64,000 bases of DNA from NCBI RefSeq assembly GCF_051027545.1, contig NZ_CP194902.1:3968001-4032000 (forward strand), in the 5' to 3' direction. A model generated the notes under the pieces. The model was not told the origin of the DNA. It saw only the letters and a program-made list of their open reading frames with translations, and did no database searches. This document shows positions 58,554 through 64,000 of this stretch, in pieces. This stretch comes from Methylocaldum sp002005105. GTDB lineage: Bacteria > Pseudomonadota > Gammaproteobacteria > Methylococcales > Methylococcaceae. A program made the translations under genes and the position numbers. Numbering within the stretch: position 1 is the first letter of the stretch; the number at the start of each line of letters is the position of its first letter.

Positions 58554-60176
58554 TCAAAGAACCATCCAGCGAGCCAGCGCGATCAGAGCCAGCATCCCAC
58601 CGCTCCGCACCGCCCAGACGGTTCCGCTCCCGCGGCGCAGGACGTATTCGACGCCGTACAACAGGATCGCCGATTGGACGGCGATCTTGGCGTAGTTGAC
58701 TTGACTAAAAACCGGTAAGTTCGCCGCGACCAACAGCACGAACATCACCAGGAAGTCCGACGGCGTCAGGGTGAAGTAGCGGCCCGAAAACCGCACGCCC
58801 ACGCCCACGATGACGGCCAGCAAGGCGATAGCGTAATTGAACCAGCGCTCCGCCTCCGCATGCTCGAAACCGGCGGTCTGGGCGAGATAGACCACCAAGA
58901 TCACGCTCGAATAAACGGCCACGCGCTCGATGAAGCCCGCCCCGGGAAGACGAGCCCCTACCCAAGCCAGCCAGGTCACCAGAATTCCCGCGGCAAACAC
59001 CGCGATGTCGTCCAGTTCTTCCTTCTTCGTCGCAAGAGCGGTTGCAACCAGGAACAACGGCACGGCGAGACGGACGGATTGAAAAGCCGTTTTGTCCAGC
59101 CAGGCTTTCTCCAGAATCAAATTCAATTTTCGGGTGAGAAACGACGCCTGGCCACGGTCGACTCCGTGTAGGCGCCAACGGAACGCCTGTGCGAGCGGGA
59201 AGAATGCTCCGACCACGGCGAACAGGGCCAGATAGATCGCCAGAACCAATAGGTCGGACTCGTAACGGAGAAAATACGCGAGAAGAATGCAGGACGCCTG
59301 GACCACGTACGTCGTCAGCACTGCCTCATAATGGTCGAAACCCAGAGACAGGAGCTTATGGTGAAAATGGTTCCGGTCCGGCTTGAACGGCGACACGCCG
59401 CGAAGTATCCGATGCCCCATGACCAGCAAAGTGTCGATGATCGGCAATCCCAAGATCAGCAGCGGCAAAGAACCGCTCAGCGCCGTATTGACCTTTTGCG
59501 TAAGCAACACGGCAAGAACGCCCGCCGAGAAGCCCAGAAACTGACTGCCCGTATCCCCCATGAACACGATGGCCGGGTGAGTGTTGTAGCGCAGAAATCC
59601 CAAGATGGCGCCCAGGATGGCAACGGCAGTCGCTATTGTTTGATAGCCGTCGGCCAAATCGGCTAGAAACGCAATGCAAGCCAGACTCAGAATGCTGAGT
59701 CCCGCCGCCAGTCCGTCCAAACCGTCGGCCAGATTCATCGCATTCGTCACGCCGAGCAAAAAGAATACCGTCAGCGGGTAAGCGACGGCATCGGGCAGCG
59801 GTCCGCAGTCCCAAAAACACAAGCGGCGGATAACGATGTCGCCGAAAACGACCACCACCAGCACCGCCACGAACTGACCGAAAAACTTGATCTTGTAGTT
59901 CAGGTCGTAGCGATCGTCCAGTAAGCCGAACACGCTTAGAATGCCGACGCCGAGCAGGCAGATCCGGAATCCGGAATCGAGATCGAACTCCAGGAGCAGC
60001 GCCACGATGGTCGCAATGACCATGCCGATCCCGCCCACCCGTGGAATCGCCGAAACATGGACCTTCCGCGCATCGGGAACATCCACCAGGCCGAGCGGCG
60101 CAGAAAATCGGATCAGTGCGGCCACCAGCACCATGGCTAGAAACAGGGTGGTCAAGAACAGCACAAAAAGCTGCAT
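58554..60176 (-). CDS. WecA/MraY-like glycosyl-1-phosphate transferase, extended
   Basis: 540 residues. The N-terminal 330 form the polyprenyl-phosphate sugar-1-phosphate transferase family: VPDARKVHVSAIPRVGGIGM, NAMNLADGLDGLAAG, FMGDTGSQFLGFSAG and HRILRGVSPFKPDRNHFHHK (all active-site motifs). The C-terminal about 200 residues add five to six more membrane helices, which the usual 350-residue enzymes do not have. The likely role is lipid-linked sugar transfer for polysaccharide synthesis. The start has AAGGA upstream. Confidence 0.92.
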   Translation of the reverse strand: MQLFVLFLTTLFLAMVLVAALIRFSAPLGLVDVPDARKVHVSAIPRVGGIGMVIATIVALLLEFDLDSGFRICLLGVGILSVFGLLDDRYDLNYKIKFFGQFVAVLVVVVFGDIVIRRLCFWDCGPLPDAVAYPLTVFFLLGVTNAMNLADGLDGLAAGLSILSLACIAFLADLADGYQTIATAVAILGAILGFLRYNTHPAIVFMGDTGSQFLGFSAGVLAVLLTQKVNTALSGSLPLLILGLPIIDTLLVMGHRILRGVSPFKPDRNHFHHKLLSLGFDHYEAVLTTYVVQASCILLAYFLRYESDLLVLAIYLALFAVVGAFFPLAQAFRWRLHGVDRGQASFLTRKLNLILEKAWLDKTAFQSVRLAVPLFLVATALATKKEELDDIAVFAAGILVTWLAWVGARLPGAGFIERVAVYSSVILVVYLAQTAGFEHAEAERWFNYAIALLAVIVGVGVRFSGRYFTLTPSDFLVMFVLLVAANLPVFSQVNYAKIAVQSAILLYGVEYVLRRGSGTVWAVRSGGMLALIALARWMVL

Positions 60177-60223
60177 AGAAAATCCTTATCCGTACCTGCC
60201 AATACCGCTAAATTAAGCTCCAT

Positions 60224-60328
60224 ACCGTCGTTCCGGCAGGGAATGCCGGAACCCAGAAGCCAGGGATAGCATCAGCCTGGATCACATCCCCGTGCTCTGG
60301 ATACCGGCACTCCCTGCCGGTATGACAG
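60224..60328. repeat. CCGGCAGGGA-type inverted element
   Basis: Arms ACCGTCGTTCCGGCAGGGA and TCCCTGCCGGTATGACAG, separated by about 60 bases, form a long imperfect stem of a type dispersed in many proteobacteria. It lies between the exosortase and transferase genes. Confidence 0.7.
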
Positions 60329-60379
60329 CTTGACTTAACGGCTTTGGCGTACAACTTCGGCAAAATTAAGCGCATGCGT

Positions 60380-61960
60380 CTAATCCGCGATATAACGATT
60401 CAATTGCGGCTTCAAGACACGCAGGAACTCGTTGAGCCGCGCCTCGCCCGTCGCGAGCTCCTCTCCGCGGGGAAGATAGGTCGTGAGCCGCACCAGGGCG
60501 CCGTCGGTACGATTAAGCGTCAGCGCATCCCAGAACAGATACCACTTCACGGCATATTCGTTGGTCAGATTGCGCCCGCGCTGCTGAAACCAGTAGTAAA
60601 CGAGCTGGCGATCCTCGCCTTTCTGAATGACCAGGCGGTTGATCCTAAGCGGATCGCCTTCCTCGTCGGGAAGATCGGCATTCACGGTTTCCAGCGATTT
60701 GATTTCCCAACCGCCGCCCGGAATGCAGGAGCGGGGCGAATGTATCGACTCGCCCTTGCGCTGGGAGGCGTAATAGGCGGAATAAAAATTGACCGGCATG
60801 ACCCCGTCGCGGACATAGTTAGCCAGAATGTAGTCATCGAATTTGAGCGCATCGATGTATTGCTGCTCCATCGTCTCGCGCCGCCCCGTCCAATCGGCCA
60901 GTTGCATGGGGAAATCGACGAACTCGGCACGAGGAGGAACGAATTCTTCCCGATGCTGCAGGAGTTGAGCACCCCCCAATGCCACGACCGAAAGCCCCAG
61001 CACCGGCCAGTATTGGCGCGGCAAGGTGCGCTCCCGAAACAACGCATCCTTCGGCGACGGTTCCGGAAACGCCAAACCAAACACTTCCAGCAACGGCCGC
61101 GGCTCCCGCCCGATCCTGGCCAGCAGCCACATTTCCCCCACCAGTAGGCCGGTGCAGGCCATGAAGATTGCCCAGCCCTCGAAATCGTGCAGGAATCCTT
61201 CCGCCATCGATTTTCCCCAGTACTCGACCATTACCCCGATGATGCCGATGCGAAAGCTGTTCATCAGAATCGTGATCGGAATGCTGGAGAGAAAAATTAC
61301 GGCCCGTTTCCACAATGCCACCTTGAAGAAATAGGCGCACATGAACGAGAGGCTCATCAGGGGAAAGAGATAACGCAGCCCGTTGCAGGCTTCCACCACC
61401 TGAAGCTTGTACGAGCCGAGGTCGATGACATTGCCTTCGAGATAAACGCTGATATCGCAGGCCCGAATGAAAGAGACGCCGAGTGCCGAGGAAAGGAGCT
61501 GGAGCTTGCCCGACAGGCCCTGATAAAGAAAATTGGGCAAAGGAATTGCAAAAAACAAAAAGAACAGCGGTATCCAAATCTGCTTGAATATCTTGAACCC
61601 GGTCACCGCGAGAACCAGGCCGAACACGACGACCAGGAAGGCATACTGGACGATGATGTAGAGCGTCGCCAATTCGCCCAGAAAATAAAGCCCCAACCCC
61701 AAGGCGACGATGCCGACGCCGGCCCAGGAGCCTTCGAACGGCAACCGGGCCAGTTCGTTTTTTTTCTGCCAGATCAGGAAAGCGGTGATGAACGGAATCA
61801 GAAGACCGTGGCTGTATTCCTCGCTTGTCGTCCAGTATCCGAAGACGAATTTGAGGCCGTCAAAAAATGTAAATACCGATATCCCTATCAAAAGGCTGAA
61901 CCACCCCCAAAACTTAAGCCCGATATCCCACAATTCAGTTTTCGAATCTGTTGCAACCAT
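60380..61960 (-). CDS. xrtD: Exosortase XrtD-type, fused to EpsI domain
   Basis: 526 residues. The exosortase half (about 1-290) has eight to nine membrane helices with catalytic residues C192 (VVEACNGLRYLFP), R237 (NSFRIGIIG) and H258 (GFLHDFEGW). The second half is an EpsI domain (SPRSCIPGGGWEIKS, then YYWFQQRGRN). The fusion matches XrtD of the VPLPA-CTERM sorting system. The enzyme is an inner-membrane sorting transpeptidase. No protein with a sorting tail was found in this window. Confidence 0.9.
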   Translation of the reverse strand: MVATDSKTELWDIGLKFWGWFSLLIGISVFTFFDGLKFVFGYWTTSEEYSHGLLIPFITAFLIWQKKNELARLPFEGSWAGVGIVALGLGLYFLGELATLYIIVQYAFLVVVFGLVLAVTGFKIFKQIWIPLFFLFFAIPLPNFLYQGLSGKLQLLSSALGVSFIRACDISVYLEGNVIDLGSYKLQVVEACNGLRYLFPLMSLSFMCAYFFKVALWKRAVIFLSSIPITILMNSFRIGIIGVMVEYWGKSMAEGFLHDFEGWAIFMACTGLLVGEMWLLARIGREPRPLLEVFGLAFPEPSPKDALFRERTLPRQYWPVLGLSVVALGGAQLLQHREEFVPPRAEFVDFPMQLADWTGRRETMEQQYIDALKFDDYILANYVRDGVMPVNFYSAYYASQRKGESIHSPRSCIPGGGWEIKSLETVNADLPDEEGDPLRINRLVIQKGEDRQLVYYWFQQRGRNLTNEYAVKWYLFWDALTLNRTDGALVRLTTYLPRGEELATGEARLNEFLRVLKPQLNRYIAD

Positions 61961-62254
61961 TATGTCCGGCCTTTCTCTATTTCTATTCTTAGTGCCTGCC
62001 CCAAATAAGGCGATATCATCCGCTTAACTCCATTCGGCATTCGAGCGAACATTCATCGTAGGATGGGTAGAGCGAAGCGAAACCCATCCTACAAAATGAA
62101 TTCCTGACTGAAAGCAATTTGGAATAAGTCCTACCCCGTCATTCCAATCGCAAACAGCCCATTCCGCTGGCGCCCAAGCTCCCGTTTGGGCGCCCTACCC
62201 GAGAAGCTCTAGCTTCCAGAAACCGCACGCGAATCGAGAAGCGGGAGACTCAAC
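61961..62254. repeat. Intergenic region with REP-like hairpins
   Basis: CGTAGGATGGGTAGAGCGAA with AACCCATCCTAC (62057-62092) is one hairpin. At 62141-62198 a degenerate linker CCAATCGCAAACAG precedes TGGCGCCCAAGCTCCCG with TTTGGGCGCC, another member of the array family. No gene is seen. Confidence 0.7.
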
Positions 62255-62840
62255 AACCACCGGCTGAAAGCCGGTGGGTTAGGGTTAAGGACTGAAAGTC
62301 CGGATACGCGTCGGCTGAACGACGCGTTTAGTCCGGCTCCATCCGAAAATTGTCATTGGGATTCGGCTCAAAATGATGCTCCCGGTACTGCTTGATCATC
62401 TCTTCGGTCATTTGACCTACCGTCGCACAGAAGTAGCCTCGTGCCCAAAAGTGCCTCCCCCAATAACGCTTCTTGAGATGCGAAAACTCTTCAAACAGCT
62501 TGCTCGACGTTCGCCCCTTGATCCGCCTCCTGATCTCGCTCGGCGCCAACTCCGGCGGCGCGCTCACCAGAATATGCACCTGGTCCTTGCTGACCACCCC
62601 TTTCAAAATTCTGATCTCGAATGCTTCGCAGGTTTGTCTCACCAAATCACGGACCCGCTCAGCGACCCCTCCAACCAACACCTTGTAACGGTACTTCGTC
62701 ACCCACACAAAGGGGTACTCGATGGTAAACACCGTATGGCTTCCGTATCGATACTCCATAACCGCCCCCTTGCATCTCTGGGCAGTCTATCCCAGCATCG
62801 AGATGAAATCTGCCCGCCTGAAAGGCGGGGGCTTAAACCT
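62255..62840 (-). mobile_element. IS200-like element
   Basis: A single transposase gene flanked by subterminal hairpins: AACCACCGGCTGAAAGCCGG (62255-62274) on one side and CCCGCCTGAAAGGCGGGGG (62813-62831) on the other, both with GCTGAAAG-type loops. No TnpB gene is present. The exact ends and target are approximate. Confidence 0.8.
62328..62759 (-). CDS. tnpA: IS200/IS605-family TnpA transposase
   Basis: 143 residues with the IS200 layout: YPFVWVTKYRYKVL, GVVSKDQVHILVSAPPELAP, then RYWGRHFWARGYFCATVG and the catalytic tyrosine in IKQYREHHF. The HUH pair reads QVH, where relatives I recall have HVH; the first metal-binding histidine is replaced by glutamine, which could reduce activity. The frame is otherwise intact and full length. 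Confidence 0.93.
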   Translation of the reverse strand: MEYRYGSHTVFTIEYPFVWVTKYRYKVLVGGVAERVRDLVRQTCEAFEIRILKGVVSKDQVHILVSAPPELAPSEIRRRIKGRTSSKLFEEFSHLKKRYWGRHFWARGYFCATVGQMTEEMIKQYREHHFEPNPNDNFRMEPD

Positions 62841-62948
62841 TATGCATAGAAAGTCAAAATGAGTTCCCAACCGTATCAACTGAAAATCCGGTGAGCGAAA
62901 AACAGAGGCGCCCCTGCCCATAACCGCTGTGCATGCGCTCACGTGGAC

Positions 62949-63719
62949 TTATCCATCAATTGGCCTAGCAAAATGCCGCCCTAAAATCATGGCAACGAAC
63001 CTTGGCGTCGAAATGACGTTGCGTCGCCACATTCGCCTAGGCTCCAATGCGAACCGATACAACCACTCTAAACCGCAAGCCCTAATCCAAACGGGGGCTC
63101 GTGGATGTGTGCCAGCGAAAAAATTGAACACCGCACCGATTGATCCAATAATCTGCGCCGAAAGCCTGTGCCGATTGGCTTCCACCCACTTTTCCTGCTT
63201 TGGCGCCGTCATGCCAACCCAAACCACATCTGGCTTTGTCTCGTTAATCTGCCAGATCAACTGATCGTTGACTTCGTCAGGCCATGGATAAATCGGCGGC
63301 GACAAACAGCCGCAGAGCGTTAGAGATGGAAACTCACGTTTAAATCTTTCCGAAATTAGCGCCAAGACCTCTGGCGTAGATCCAAAGAAAAAAACCCGTC
63401 CTCGTCCACGTCGATTCAAACTCCGCAACACAGTGAAAAAAAAGTCGGTCCCCGTTATTCGAGGCCCTAATTTGATTCCGATAAATTTCGCCATCAGTGT
63501 TAAACCGACACCATCGGCAACTACTGGCCATGCCCGATTCAAGGCGTTCAGAAATTCTGGATCGGATTGGGCTACTACCAAAGAATGCGGATTTGCACAC
63601 GCAAACACGATGGGTTCCCGACACCGCTCAATTGCTGCCCATATCGCTGGTCCGAGTGAATTCAACGTATCAAGATCGATAGAAACCCCTAATATAGTGA
63701 CCGCATTGCGCTGTTTCAT
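62949..63719 (-). CDS. WecG/TagA/CpsF glycosyltransferase
   Basis: 256 residues (GT26). Signature: FACANPHSLVVAQSDPEF, WPVVADGVGLTLMAKFIG, RITGTDFFFTVL, VFFFGSTPEV, PDVVWVGMTAPKQEKWVE and GAVFNFFAGTHPRAPVWI. It adds a ManNAc-type sugar to lipid-linked intermediates. AGAGGGGG precedes the ATG. It lies downstream of the partial GT4 at the window edge on the same strand, 27 bases apart, so the exopolysaccharide region continues beyond the window. Confidence 0.93.
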   Translation of the reverse strand: MKQRNAVTILGVSIDLDTLNSLGPAIWAAIERCREPIVFACANPHSLVVAQSDPEFLNALNRAWPVVADGVGLTLMAKFIGIKLGPRITGTDFFFTVLRSLNRRGRGRVFFFGSTPEVLALISERFKREFPSLTLCGCLSPPIYPWPDEVNDQLIWQINETKPDVVWVGMTAPKQEKWVEANRHRLSAQIIGSIGAVFNFFAGTHPRAPVWIRACGLEWLYRFALEPRRMWRRNVISTPRFVAMILGRHFARPIDG

Positions 63720-63745
63720 GGCCCCCTCTTAATGCTGTTTAGTGT

Positions 63746-64000
63746 TTATCTATCTACCTGATCTTTACCAAGATGCGCGTCTTCAATTGCGTGTTGGTAA
63801 ATCTTATTTATTTCGGCGATATTGATTTCAGCTGTGTACTTTGCTTCAAAAATTGCCCGACATCGCTCCCGCATAAAGATTAGGAGCCTCGGGTTTTTAA
63901 GCAGCTGCTTAATCTGAAACACCATATCCTCGGAACTTCCCGGCTGAAACTTAAACCCTGTTTCCCCTTCTTTCACGAGTTCGTCGAGGCTTCCGATTCT
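63746..64000 (-). CDS. GT4 glycosyltransferase, C-terminal part (gene continues outside window)
   Basis: The frame is open to the window edge. It reads RIGSLDELVKEGETGFKFQP, then SSEDMVFQIKQLL and YTAEINIAEINKIY: the end of a GT-B family 4 domain, with the GETG-type loop and the C-terminal helix. Only about 84 residues are present. It is followed by the WecG-type gene. Confidence 0.85.
   Translation of the reverse strand, partial: RIGSLDELVKEGETGFKFQPGSSEDMVFQIKQLLKNPRLLIFMRERCRAIFEAKYTAEINIAEINKIYQHAIEDAHLGKDQVDR

Overview
This window reads as chromosome of a moderately GC-rich gammaproteobacterium. Its gene set combines exopolysaccharide and exosortase genes, cmoA, cobalamin-dependent metH, class II fumarase, a bd oxidase with CydX and CydP, sulfide:quinone oxidoreductase and tRNA-Lys. 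A methanotroph-like lineage (Methylococcales) would fit, but no methane or methanol oxidation gene is present, so this placement is inference only.

Layout. (1) 1-16 kb is an exopolysaccharide locus: Wzx flippase and outer-membrane export lipoprotein on the minus strand; degenerate GGDEF protein, sugar transferase, Wzy polymerase and Wzz on the plus strand; then GT2, FemAB-like acyltransferase, GT4 and sulfotransferase on the minus strand. Two near-identical genes for an uncharacterised secreted protein flank it in opposite orientation. (2) 16-19.4 kb holds a SanA/YdcF-type protein, a CPBP protease, cmoA and an HMA-domain protein. (3) 19.4-27 kb is low in genes. It has two arrays of hairpin modules, a 12-bp-periodic cluster of DnaA-box-like sites, an unusual triosephosphate isomerase, rubredoxin, a WGR protein, two gene remnants missing from a simple ORF scan, and tRNA-Lys. 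(4) 27-37.8 kb is a respiratory and regulatory block: cydP-cydA-cydB-cydX-sqr, DUF2182 and DUF1326 proteins, a sigma-54 activator and a divergent DUF938-SDR pair. Both the cyd operon and the DUF938 pair carry sigma-54-like promoters preceded by helically phased TGAAA/TTTCA half-sites. (5) 38-46.8 kb has mixed metabolic and exported proteins. (6) 47-58.2 kb holds metH, a TonB-dependent receptor, a very large transcriptional regulator, a thioredoxin-fold protein and fumC. (7) 58.2-64 kb returns to envelope polysaccharide: a WecA/MraY-like transferase, an XrtD-type exosortase fused to EpsI, an IS200-like element, a WecG/TagA-type transferase and the tail of a GT4.

Genes in parts 1 and 7 form the framework of a Wzx/Wzy-type exopolysaccharide pathway together with an exosortase protein-sorting system. 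No exosortase substrate with a sorting tail was recognised here. In part 4, electrons from sulfide can enter the quinol pool through SQR and leave through cytochrome bd encoded in the same operon. The nearby sigma-54 regulator is a plausible controller of both promoters.
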